NCBI GenBank assembly: GCA_964020085.1
Contig: OZ026605.1
Location: 28,782,098 to 28,846,097 of the forward strand
Origin: Micromussa lordhowensis
Taxonomy: Eukaryota; Cnidaria; Anthozoa; Scleractinia; Lobophylliidae
Direction of reading: 5' to 3'
DNA: 64,000 nt
A program made the position numbers and the translations under genes. The notes beneath the pieces were generated by a model. It was not told where the DNA came from, made no database searches, and saw only the letters and a program-made list of their open reading frames with translations. Below are positions 1 through 11,016 of the stretch, in pieces. The number at the start of each line of letters is the position of its first letter. Within the stretch, counting starts at the first letter, position 1.

Positions 1-225
1 AAACCAGCCTTAAGTGACTGCACTTCTTTTATTTGGAAACGAACAATAGAAGGAAATTCTTCTGATTCTAATACAAGGAGTGGTAGTGTGACATAAAGGA
101 AATTCATGGTGTAAATCCTGTGTGGTAGATTATGTGGGTTGATTTGATAAAAGAAAGGAAATGTTTTTACCACAATGTAATTCTAAATTTGCTCTATTAT
201 TGCTGTGTCATGTTTCTGTGAACCT

Positions 226-243
226 GGCCCCAGTTGTTCAAAG

Positions 244-280
<37 letters not shown>

Positions 281-372
281 GTGGATAGCGTGGTTTGTTT
301 TGTTAACACTTATCCGCTGGATAGTGATTTATCCGGCGGATAGCGTTATCCAGCCTTTGAACAACTGGGGCC
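226..372. mobile_element. Foldback MITE with about 60-bp inverted arms
   Basis: The two ends read GGCCCCAGTTGTTCAAAG and its reverse complement, and the arms continue as near-perfect inverted repeats (GGATAACGCTATCC, GGATAAATCACTATCC) around a short T-rich loop. It has no coding capacity. The superfamily is not assignable because a clear target-site duplication was not found. Confidence 0.8.
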
Positions 373-453
373 TGGTCACTAGTAACTAGTAATTAAGGCA
401 CGTAATGAGAACAAACCTCTTAAAGAAAACTATCTAGGAAACCATAATACTAA

Positions 454-1065
454 GATTCAATTAGCTGAAAATATTGCCATCGATCTACAGAAGACAAAAG
501 CAAAGGATTTCTACTGGCTTCTAAGCAAAAAGGTAAATCATTCATTTCCTACTAGCCCGGAAAAACGGAGTAATCCTATGAATTTAAATTCCGCCGAATG
601 GGGACATATCTTCAAATTGACAAAACAAATCTGTAGAGAAAATAAACTAAAAGAATTCCATTACAAATTCTTACATAGAATTACAGTCACCAAGAAAGAA
701 TTATGCCGCTTTGGTATCAAACAAGATAGTGATTGTTTCTATTGTGGAAACGAAGACTCCATCGAACATACCTTTATTAACTGTCAATTTTCAAAAGCTT
801 TCCAGCGAAGAGTTATTCAACGGTTCAATAACATTAATAAATTACACTAATCAACATCTGTCTGTTAAAGAAATCTTATTCGGAATTTTTCCCACACCTT
901 CAATTGCAGACAAACTCTGTTAAGAAAATTCAATTACACCATGTTGTATATGCGCTATTACATATACACCAGAAAATCCCACAATACATCAATTACTCTC
1001 TCTGATTTCGTCAACAAATCAAAAACAAAATGTAATGCAGAAAAAATAGATTACAATCCATCTAC
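454..1065 (+). mobile_element. LINE (L1/Tx1-like) C-terminal fragment, broken
   Basis: Reading from about 454 gives a tract ending in the zinc-knuckle-like C terminus of a LINE reverse-transcriptase ORF: FHYKFLHRI, then CRFGI, then CFYCGN...EHTFINC. This Cys-Cys...His-Cys arrangement follows the RT in many L1-like LINEs. The frame shifts near 815 and the tail continues in another frame (KEILFGIF, then YMRYYIYTRK). No RT domain is present, so it is a 5'-truncated dead copy. Confidence 0.7.
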
Positions 1066-1483
1066 CAGTGTAAAGAAGATGGTTCTTTTAAGTGATAGCT
1101 CTCGTCTAATTAGTTTAGTGTTATTCGTTTAGTGTTTTAAGAATTGAGGACTGTTTTGACTTGCGTAGGTGTTATAAATAATAATATTACAAAATTAAAT
1201 AGAGCTGCACTGGAATGTTTTGTCTTGTAAATATTTTGTTACTGTACTTGACCGATATATCATGCTGTAAGTAATGTTTTGAAAAAAAAGAGGTTGTGAA
1301 AGGTTGTGAAAATGTTCCCTATTACCAAGAGATTTAACACCGATAAAACGTTGAACGTTTCAAGTTCAATAGTTTTTACTTTTACTCGAATATCTTGTCA
1401 CAATCTCGGTTCGATTAACGCAGGAATGTTGCTTTATGTTAGCTAGGCAATTATTTTACAAGCAGAGTCATTTGCAACGTTAT
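1066..1483. other. AT-rich 3' flank of gene A
   Basis: No gene, RNA or clear repeat is visible. This is presumably the 3' UTR and downstream flank of minus-strand gene A. No canonical minus-strand AATAAA was found close to the stop codon. Confidence 0.4.
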
Positions 1484-4400
1484 TTAACGCAAGTAGATTT
1501 TCCAAGAATCTCCAGATGACAAAGGAAGATAGCCGCTGGCAGTTTTGTCATCACATAACCAAGTTCCGTGTGTAATCTTCCAGTGATAACGACCAGCAAC
1601 AAATGCGGTGTGATCGTACATGCGTGTCTCACCTCTTTTGCTAACGTGTCCCCATTTCCCAACAAATTGCGATCCATCATTTCCCCACTGGCTGCACTGT
1701 TTGGCCAGGTAAGAACTGTCATCTTTCATTCTAACAAACGAGTTGCAGGAGTAAGGCATTGTATCCGTCTGACCGCTAAAATAGTGAACTACAGCTTCAC
1801 CAGTGTTGTTAGGGACCGTGGTCACGTGGAACGTACGTCCCTGTTGTTTCCTGCAGTGGAATCTCAGTTGAGTGAAGGACAGGTGTGTTCTCAGCTCATT
1901 CATGGCGCTTGTAGTGATGCCCATTCTGTTGTTTTGATAGTTGCTAATCCCGCGGTATGATGTCTCAGCGGTCCATACAGGGGGATCAGCAGGACTGTTG
2001 ATCACAAAGTTGGCAATAAGAAGCCAGCCACCTAGAATTGAGTGAAAACAGAAACAATTACATGGCAGTCGTGAAAACCACAATGTAAATGCAATGTTGT
2101 TCAAGTTTAAAACGAAGGATTTTCGCAAAATATCTTGGCAAGCGCTACTTAGTGTCCCCACATTGCCTTAACATCATCTCTCTTTCTCTCTTGATATTGT
2201 CATATATATAATCTGCCATTAAAATTCTAAAATAACTTATTCAAACCATTGTGCAAGGTCGATTTGTAATATGGAACTATCGGTTGAATTTACAGGGAAC
2301 TGCAAACATTTTTAGATGTATCGCTTGATCGTTTCTCTTCATAATAATAATCACCTCTGTCAGTTGTCATGTCACAGTAAACTTGTAAAGGGTTTCCATT
2401 GTTCTCTGGGTCGATCCAATATTTACCATCTCCTCCTGAGTCTCCAGAGTCTCGGATTTGCTTACAAGAAAGTCCGGGACTTGACGGAAAATATCCAAGT
2501 CTCTCTGAGAATATTACAAAGCAAGAGATATGTTTTGACATGATCGAAAAAAATAAAAGAAGGACTGATGGAAACTTTGAGGGCCTTCCGAAATATTAAA
2601 ATTAAGTACTGGTGATTGTAACTACCCATAGCAGAATCTTTTCGCCGCACCTTGTAGGAAGGCTTAGAGAACCGAAAACCAATGATAACCGCAACAATCC
2701 ACCACCAAAAATATAACAAATATACTGACTGATTCATTTTACTAACGAGCATGCATGAAATATGATCTGAATACGAAAATGCATTTCTAAAACACGTTAA
2801 TTTTTCAGCAAGTTTACTTTAAACCGAAAGGAAATCATAATCGTGAGCGTAGATCACTACGATTTTATTTTTTTGTTTGCTCCTTAGGTTTACAGTCGAG
2901 CCTCCACTAACGGCCATCTCTATACAACGACCACCTCTCCTCAAAGGCAACAGCCACTAAGGAACGCCCCAACTATACACATTTATATAGCCTTTATTTA
3001 TAGCCACCAACCGAAAACATTTTTTTAAAATAAATATGTTACAGCCTCAAAAAAAAAACCCAGGTGTGATGAGTAAACAAGGGTAAAGAGAGAAGTTACT
3101 TGTGCTAATTCTGTCACTAGGCTTTTTAAAGGAGCCGCGTCACGATTTGCGCATCTTGAAAAGTTTAGCCTGAATTTTTCAAGTTTTCTTTTGCAATTCG
3201 TGTCAGCCTTCTCCATCTTTGCTCATCCTTGCTCCTTTGTGGTTTATTATTATCTCTTGAGTGTTTGTCCGTCTTATTAAATTATTAGTTTTAGATTTCC
3301 TTCGATTTAAAGGTAATTTTGCACGAGGCCAAAATAACTCACAATACCATGACTGAGCTCCTTTAATCAAGTTCAAGTTCAAGTTTCAAGTTTATTCAGA
3401 AAATTTATAATTATAGAATATGATTTACCACTGCTCGCAGGTAGCTACAGCTATTCGAGGCGAGCAGTGGTTTGACGCATAACATTAAAGCTTTGACATA
3501 CGATACTAAGTAGAAAAATATTTACAATTACAATACAGTTACAATTACAATTACCAATACAAAGTAAAATTAATTAATTAATTAAACTAGTAATAACCAC
3601 AGGTTAGGAAGTGCGGGCGAGGGCTATGCATGATTTGTTCCACTGAGGTTAACGAATTCATTGTAAAACAGTGGCGTTGTGTTTTTTTTCCATTTTGGGC
3701 ATTTATATTTGCAGGGCAATAAAGGGTTGCATAGTGTGGGTAAACAACAGTAACAGTAACACCAGTTTGATTATACACTAGTTGCCCCCGCAGGGTTTTG
3801 GCCCAGAGGCCAAAACCCGAGGAGGCATTAATAGGACCCCCCGCGTATAAAGAATGTAAAATATTGGTGTAGTATCGGTAGGGCGAATCGATCCCGATTT
3901 GAAGAAACTAGGCGCGCACGGCGGTCCCGGTTAATTTTTCAGTAAGCTCGCAAGGCAACTCTGGGTAAATTGCAGCCACGAGGACGAGGGGAGATATCGC
4001 TTACTATCGCTTACGCGATAAGTTATTGCAGCAGTCCTGGATAGAATTGTTCCGTACAGAACTTGATTTGTTAGACACAAATCGGCAACGGGGTAGACAG
4101 ACTCGATCCAAACACCACACGTATAAAGTAAACAGATCAGTATCACAAATCAAAACTCAAAACCCACTCAAAGAAACAACAACAAAATGTATCCGAAGTA
4201 ACTGAGTTTAGTTTCCGTTTGTTATCTCAAGGATCAGAAGTTAGTAAAGGATTTATAACGGTGTCGTTTCAGTGATTATTAGATAATTCTTGCAGCCACG
4301 TGCACACGAGTGTAGTCGCGTTGGTTCGCTCTGACACGAGCACGAAGATTACGAATAACTTTTTAAATCTATCATTACTTACTTACTAGGCGTAATGATA

Positions 4401-7400
4401 GATTTACTCTTCGTGCTCGTGTCAGAGCGAACCAACGCGACTACACTCGTGCACGTGGCTGCAAGAATTATCTAATAATCATTGAAACGACACCGTTTAT
4501 AAGGCTCATCCTCGGTGTAAAAACCTGTGACACTCACCAGTGACGTAAAACAAAGAAAACAAAGAAGACAACATAATAGACCCTAACCCTAACAATAGCT
4601 ACAAAACAAAGAAAAACTTCACAAGTTTTTACACCGAGGTAAACCCGTTTATAAATCTTTACTATCTTCTGATCCTTGAGATAACAAAAGGCAACTAAAC
4701 TCAGTTACTTCGGATAAAGTTTGTTGTTGTTTTTAAAATAACAGAGATTTTTGTTCATTTGTGTGATTTGAAGGATTCCAACGAGAGTAAAAGGTCAGAT
4801 CAGCCTGTTATTTCATCGATTCTGGGGAGATTTTGTAATAAAAGTTGTACAGTTCATTACATAGTAAACGTGATATCCAAGGCGGGGGCAGATGTAGTGA
4901 GAACTATTACTAGTTCTATTTTGTGTTGGGTTTGACAAAATGGTTATTTTTTCACGTTGTAAATAAAAACACTGTTGATTATAAAATGGACATATTGATT
5001 TAGTCAAGGTCATTTGATGTAACCCGACAACAACAGACACGGACAGGAAACGTTCCGATCACAATCTCACACGCTCGATTTTGATTGGACGGCGCGCCAG
5101 CTATGCATGAGCTGCACGTGATTCTTCGACGAAATAGACGTCGTCTACGTGATAAAATTGTGTTGTGTGCATTCCAATTTATGGACTGCCACTTCTGCAT
5201 GAACTGCACGTGATTCTTGACATTCTTAGCTTCAAGAAGGCGAAATTTACATATTATTTGACCCTTCAACTACATTAAAGATCATTGACTATGGAAGGTG
5301 AAACAGCTATGCTTTGGTAAGAATTGTCTTCTGCTTGGTGTTGGTTTCTAGCGGTCAGAACGCCTGTGCTCGAATTACTGCTGCTTCGTGTTTGTCTCGC
5401 GTGGTCAAAGCGCCTGTGCTAAAATTACGTCCTTTCATTTCATTGGTTCTTAGTGTCCCTAAGGACAAATATTTGGAAGGACGACTTTTTTTGCTAAATT
5501 CGAGTCACTGCAAGGCTATATAACTGCCGCGCATGCGTTTGAAACCAATGTTGAGATTAGGATTGCGGGCTCCGCTGGTCGCCCGCAATAATTAATTAAT
5601 TAATTGTCATGCAATACATTAAAATACATTGAATACAATACAGAAGGATAACGCGGATAAAATGAGTAGTTGAGTTCAGTTTATGGCATATTTAAATCTA
5701 GTAGATCAATATATTCATTGGCCTCCGTGAGTTTCTGAAGAAGCATATTGTGAATGTTACGTTTAAAATTCACTTTAGACATTTGGCGAGTTTCATTAGA
5801 TAAGTTATTCCAGATTCTGACACCGTTTCTTGAAAAGGACATGTTCAGCTTGTCTAGTCTAGAGTATTCGAGAAAGAAGTTGCCTCTTATTGATGATCTT
5901 GTATTATGTGAATGAATATTATGTTGGTAAGTAAATAAATTACTTATTTGAGGTGGCGATTTGTTATTTGAGACGTCATGCATTAAGATGGCAACTGACT
6001 TAAAGTAGAGAAGATCTAGAGGAAGTAAACTGGATGAAATGAAGCAGGGTATTGCATGAGTTTTATAATCACAAAAAACATGAGGCGAAGGGCCTTGGCC
6101 AAGCAGCAAAACATTTGTGGTTGCGATTGTAGGAAGTGTGATGTTTCCCAATGCATTGTTGAAATTTTGGTGTGCCATTCTTACTTACGTATCAGACAAC
6201 TCTTTCCTTTGTAGCCCGGATGACACCGGCAGTCTTCGTTAGCACCGCAAGTACTTTGCACACAAGAAACCTAAGAATGTAAAAAACCCAGGTATTTTAT
6301 TATTATTAATGCATGGCAAATTACACATATGTCAAATAATAACTCTGCAAACTCACACTGTGGATCTAGTAAGTTTTATTAAAAACTGGATCATTGCATA
6401 ATGCAATTCAAGAGTTTTCCATGGCTTAGCCATCATGCTATGAGCCATTGTACCATGCTCTACAAATATGGTAAGCGCACCCGTGATTTTTTTTGGGCGT
6501 TTTTATTTTTATTTTAATTTGTTTGGTATATTTCGGTGGCATTTTTAATAAAACCATGATTCCAGTCGCGCTTCTGGGATATAAGATCATTATAGCCAAC
6601 TCATATCCAACGCGCGCTCGTGGAATAATTGTTAATTAACAACCGATTGTATGTGCGAAGTATTGCTGAGTCGCTATCTGACTAGCGTAGATCGCGTTTC
6701 CATTTGGTGGACACATAGGGATTATTAGGACTAGATAAAATCTGGGAAAAGAATACAACAACGCACTGCCTCCGCTGTCTCCCATTCCCTGAATTTGGAG
6801 ATGGCGAATTACTTAATCGCGCAGGGTCTTGTCACAGTACACTTACCTCAACTGTACCATAGTAAGTGAATCCAGTCTTCCATCTGAAATCTTGGGGTTT
6901 CGAGGTTCGCGAATTGTTGTTTAACTCACACTTCCGTTTGGCAGTGTTCCACTTGGTCTGAATATTGTATGATTGGCAGGTGCCATTTGTCATGCATCTT
7001 GTGGCACACTCTGAATCGTCATAAACTTCAATTGTGTCAAATGTGTGACCAAATAAGGCATAATCTACGAGAAGGTACCGCAAGTTACGGCTAATGAAGC
7101 ACCATTGTTTTACATGTATGGCGCGCAGCTACTCAATAAAAACAGAAACTGTAAACTGCTTTCATTGAACATCTGTACAAGCTTTTTAAGGTTTTCTGGG
7201 AATTTGAGCGGCGCCGTTGACGAGGGAGCCCATTGTCATGTGTCTTGAAGACCACGAAAACAACGAAAAATTTAGAACAACAGAAAACAGATTGGAGATG
7301 AAAGCATTTTTTTCAAAAATAAGGCTACTATTTTCCCAGTAAATTTAAAAAGATTTCTCATCAATTTCCTCTTTCGAACTGAGATGCTTTCTAATTAATT

Positions 7401-8211
7401 CGAAGCCAAAGGCAAAATATAGTAAGTAAAACCTTCTTTTTAATTTTAAAGACCTATATAAACAAGTTAAACCAAATAAAGTCAGACAATCAGTGACAGA
7501 ATCTTGTCGTATGAACATTTAATTTCTTCAGAATATTCAATTTTTTTTTAAATGTTAGGCATTTATGCATTTTACTCTTTAAGGTGTCAGTGTACCCCAA
7601 ATGACCATCATTCTTTGGCGCCGCTTTACGGTCGGGCGTTTGAAGCAAACCCCAGTAAAGTATATATTTTCTGAAAGCTTAATAAGTTGAAGATTGCGAA
7701 GGTATATTGATTAACATAAAGAAATTAAGGTTTTCCAAATATAGCGCGCTATATCTCTAATCAAGTTTGTTTCGGATTTGTTTCTGAAAGCTTAATAAGT
7801 TGAAGATTGCGAAGGTATATTGATTAACATAAAGAAATTAAGGTTTTCCAAATATAGCGCGCTATATCTCTAATCAAGTTTGTTTCGGATTTGAGCGGGA
7901 GAACGCCATCAATATCGTTATGTCTTCCTGACACCTTTCTCTAAAAAACGGTGCGGGAAATTTTGATTACTTGTCTGGTTTGTTTTTGAGACGCAGTTTA
8001 ACTCTGAGAGTTGAAAAAAAACAAGCATTCTCCTCATTAAAATAGTCATAACTAACCTTCCTTCGTATCAAATATGTAATATATATTTGAGTTACTCACC
8101 TTCATAACTTTCGAACACGCTCGGACAGTTTTGCGAGTACTGTGGCCCAGGAGTAAGAAGGCACGATCTCATAAACAGCAGAGCAAATGGAATATAAATG
8201 CTTAAAAACAT
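1484..8211 (-). CDS. Gene A: secreted PAN - EGF-like - fibrinogen/collagen-C-like protein (369 aa, 5 exons)
   Basis: Spliced exons on the minus strand are 8211-8100, 7064-6847, 6270-6189, 2504-2355 and 2031-1484. Each junction has GT and AG, the phases match (1,0,1,1), and the total is 1110 nt with one terminal stop. Exon 1 is a signal peptide (MFLSIYIPFALLFMRSC). Exon 2 is a PAN/Apple domain (GHTFDTIEVYDDSECATRC, CQSYN, KCEL). Exon 3 is a short EGF-like segment with five cysteines (CHPGYKGKSC). Exon 4 holds YWIDPENNGNPLQVYCDM, the N-terminal core seen in fibrinogen-related and fibrillar-collagen C-terminal domains. Exon 5 (GGWLLIANF ... WKIYLR) is the family-specific C-terminal half. The protein is probably extracellular, in matrix, mucus or on the cell surface. 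PAN domains usually bind protein or glycan, but the ligand is unknown. The architecture recalls coral skeletal organic matrix protein 5-like proteins; that link is from memory. The 3.7-kb intron between exons 3 and 4 is full of repeats. Confidence 0.85.
3370..3590 (-). mobile_element. LINE 3' UTR fragment with (CTTGAA)n tail
   Basis: Read on the minus strand this is an AATAAA-bearing tail ending in repeated CTTGAA units. It includes a hairpin built on CCACTGCTCGC and its complement (3429-3471), then an ACAATT-rich stretch and a TTAA microsatellite. Terminal microsatellites of this kind are typical of several LINE clades. It lies in an intron of gene A. Confidence 0.5.
3777..4914. mobile_element. 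Non-autonomous foldback element R1, copy 1
   Basis: It is bounded by ACTAGT at both ends, followed inward by TGCCCCCGC in opposite orientations. Long nested inverted arms span about 4165-4735. The perfect core is 4261-4494, where GTGTCGTTTC and the TGCAGCCACGTGCAC tract recur in reverse complement. It carries no coding region. A second, arm-less copy lies at 22679-23481. It is inserted in the large intron of gene A. Confidence 0.6.
5592..6178 (-). mobile_element. 5'-truncated LINE: C-terminal tail of RT ORF plus 3' UTR
   Basis: The minus-strand open frame 6178-5681 (165 aa) matches the C-terminal tail of many invertebrate LINE RT proteins: HSHNTRSS, then SFSRNGVRIWNNL, then VNFKRNIHNML. Catalytic RT motifs are absent. 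A short 3' UTR ends in an ATTA microsatellite at 5590-5604. The 5' edge lies about 10 bases inside the intron from the splice donor of gene A exon 3 (exon end 6189), yet GTAAGT is intact. Confidence 0.75.
7671..7896. repeat. Two tandem 113-bp copies
   Basis: The segment starting CTGAAAGCTTAATAAGTTG and ending TTTCGGATTTG is repeated head to tail with an offset of 113 bases (7671-7783 and 7784-7896). The copies look identical by eye. Each contains the palindrome AGCGCGCT. It lies in intron 1 of gene A. Confidence 0.85.
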
Positions 8212-8990
8212 CGTGAAAATGTCCTAAGGAGTAACGAACAATATGTGTCACTCAATTGGAACGGCTTTTTTAAATCAACTTTGGGGAGAAACTCAAGACG
8301 AAATGTACCTGCTAACATTCAAACTGCTGCTAATAACAGTTCATTCCAACTGCAATCAGTAATACAGGAGAAGCCTATCTGTTTCCACTCTGACGTTACC
8401 TTATAATTTTAAGCAAATTGTTCTTCTTAAGTTAACCGTTAAGTACCGCCCACTGACACAGACTTTTCTAATTAATTATTAAGCATATGAGTTGCAGGTT
8501 AATCTAATGGCTCTCCTTTTAGTAACGAGTCGCGTATGCTTTTTTTCATGGTCGGTTAACAGATGAGGAATTTATTGGCATCAATGTTCAGCTCTAGTTA
8601 TGCCCACTTTTTCCATTTAGAACTGCAACGAAAACAAGAGAGAAACTATGCAATTTGTACATGTAATCATACGGTTTCGAGTTCAATTTGGAATTAATTT
8701 GCACGAGTGAGTTTTTCAATTGCACGAGCCGCTTTACTTACCAATCGTATCTATAACAGAATTCTCGATCGTGATTGGTTCTCCGCGCGCCTATTTGTCA
8801 CGTAATCGGCGCATGATTACGTGAGTGTCCAATTACAGGTGTCCGATTTGAACGTTTTGTAATCGGACACCTGTAATAGAATACCCACGTGATTTTCACG
8901 TCAATTACTCGCGCTTTAATGGTTTCCTTAGCAAGGTTTCAACATTTTTCAAAACTTAGGAAAAGCGCTACAGACGTTTTCGCTCAAAAA
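8212..8990. other. Upstream flank of gene A with small inverted repeats
   Basis: No gene is visible. A TATAAGG on the minus strand near 8404 could be a promoter element about 190 bases before the gene A start codon. A hairpin built on AGGTGTCCGATT and AATCGGACACCT occupies 8837-8873, next to further MITE-like sequence. Confidence 0.3.
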
Positions 8991-9033
8991 AAGTTCTCAA
9001 AGACGCTTTTAATTTCGAAATTTGTTATAGATA

Positions 9034-9130
<97 letters not shown>

Positions 9131-9197
9131 TGAGGTCCAACTACTAATTAATCGTATCTATAACAAATTTCGAAATTAAAAATGTCTTTGAGAACTT
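8991..9197. mobile_element. Foldback element with about 97-bp arms
   Basis: The left arm begins AAGTTCTCAAAGACG and the right arm ends with its reverse complement. Arms match almost perfectly through CGTACAATTCAGGGAGTAAT around an 11-base loop (ATTTGAAATTA). It has no coding capacity. It may be the end of a larger element covering about 8757-9197. Confidence 0.8.
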
Positions 9198-9350
9198 CTT
9201 TCACAGACTTTTTTCACAGTTTCCGTACAAAATTTTTGTCACTGCTTTACATGATATCATTAGCCTACAAAATTGTCTTTCTGCCAACCATTATCCAGAA
9301 TTACGATGTGTAATTTGCACTAGTGTTACACTTTTTGCACTGGTGTTACA

Positions 9351-9383
<33 letters not shown>

Positions 9384-9434
9384 GAGTAATTTTTTTATGT
9401 GTATTATTGAGTCAGGAATATGCAGAGTGTAATA

Positions 9435-9907
9435 TATGGTGGCCTGCAACTGACGGCAAAGGAAATAACCTCACGGCAAATGGAATTAGCTCACAGAAAA
9501 AAGAAAGCCCTCACGGCAAAATGGAATTAGCTCACAGCAAAAAGAAAACCCTCACGGCAAATGAAATTACCTCACAGCAAAAAGAAAGCCCTCACGGCAA
9601 ATGGAATTAGCTCACAGCAAAAAGAAAACCCTCACGGCAAATGAAATTACCTCACAGCAAAAAGAAAACCCTCACGGCAAAAGAAATTACCTCACAGCAA
9701 AAAGAATAACCTCACGGCAAAAGAAATTACCTCCCGGCAAAAAGAAAACCCTCACGGTGAAAGAAATTACCCCACAGCAAAAAGAAAACCCTCACGGTAA
9801 AAGAAATTACCTCACGGCAAAAACGATAACGTTATTATTTTTGCCGTGAGTTAATTTATTTTGTCGTGAGGGTTTTTTCTTTTGCCATGACACCTGTGGG
9901 CCACCGT
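9435..9907. mobile_element. MITE-like element built around a 20-bp minisatellite
   Basis: About twenty units alternate between CTCACGGCAAAWGAAATTAC and CTCACAGCAAAAAGAAAACC (about 9464-9828). The flanking ends TATGGTGGCC and GGCCACCGTA are inverted repeats, and the right end carries GCCGTGAG/TTTGCC units in reverse orientation. Long open frames across it come only from the repeat period. The direct repeats have no unique spacers, so this is not a CRISPR array. Confidence 0.75.
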
Positions 9908-10231
9908 ACATGCATAACTACTTAAGAATCTTAAAAGATAGTACCGTGTGGCACGAAATTTTTATGAGACTTTAATTTTGCGGATCTATTTTTTTTTCAC
10001 CAGTACCGCGGGAACAAACTTTTGCGGTTGTAAAAGATTGATTTCTCTTGCTGGTTATTAATTTTTGCGATTTTCGGTAAGTCCCGTTTAATCAGTTTAA
10101 TTACAACAGTAAATTTTCGCGGAGAACTTTTTTGCGGGAACCTAAATTTACGGGATCCTCTTTTTTTGCGGATCGTAGGAAAAACCCTTAAAGCCCGCAT
10201 GTAGAAATGAAGGATAAACATGTTGAGTTAA

Positions 10232-11016
10232 GGTGGCTCGTACCAGTTTTCAGGTTTTTGACGGCTCGTAACTTTGTAAGAATAGAACAAAAAGGCAGAC
10301 CAGGGCCACTGTAATATTTTTGTAAATTTGGATTATATCATTTATACTTTACCTAAAACAGCTGTTATTTTGTCGTCAGCAGTTACCATGGCAACATTCC
10401 AAAAGGATTTTCCAGACCTGATTTTTCGCTTATGTCACTAATAACTAAAAAATTAACCCGGTGACCCCAAGTTTTTTTTTAAACCATAGCTTTTGGCATC
10501 TGAAAAGGGAAATGCACAACAATTTTAAAAAACTTTTACGGAGCCGATTTCTTGTAAACTTGGAAAAACGACCATTTGCACAGAGTCCAAAATTCCTTCC
10601 GTAGAATTTTTTTAGTTATCGTAAAAAACATCATTTACAGTTGTAATTGTCGTTAAAGACAACCTCCTGGGCTTACTCTGTAGGACTTACACAAATTCTG
10701 GGTAGATTTGCTATGTTTAACGAGTCCTTAATACGTTCTCGGTGGCTGCACGATCGATCGAGTTTCCTTTGAAATTTGGGAAACATTGGATTCCCGAAAC
10801 AATTTTTCTTAAATACACAGAATTGACTTAAGTTGTTCCAGCAGGTTAAGCCTCCTTTATATGCGAATTTCGTCTCCAACAGTACAAAAGTGACCTTGAG
10901 CAAAAAAAGCCGCGCGCCGCCATATTTGTTTTGGTCTAAATCTATCGTTCGTGTTTCTCACGCGTGACGCACGATGGTGATCTACTCCCCGGGCGAGAAA
11001 AATGGTACGAGCCACC
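10232..11016. mobile_element. TTAA-flanked MITE (piggyBac-type signature), 785 bp
   Basis: TTAA occurs at 10228-10231 and 11017-11020, immediately outside inverted termini GGTGGCTCGTACCA...TGGTACGAGCCACC. A TTAA target duplication is the hallmark of piggyBac-like transposition. The interior is non-coding, so it is a non-autonomous copy. Confidence 0.8.

Noticed and set aside
1568..1960. Plus-strand open frame of 130 codons
   Set aside because: Antisense shadow of gene A's last exon; similar shadows occur at 43349-43570.
4570..4590. CCCTAACCCTAAC telomere-like string
   Set aside because: Only two units, inside the R1 element. An isolated ACCCTAACCCTA also occurs at 61563. Neither is a telomeric array.
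9464..9828. Regular direct repeats as a possible CRISPR array
   Set aside because: The units are contiguous without unique spacers, and the genome is eukaryotic.
9407..9849. Repetitive open frames rich in SQQKE and HGK
   Set aside because: They are produced by the 20-bp minisatellite period, with no start context or composition typical of a protein.
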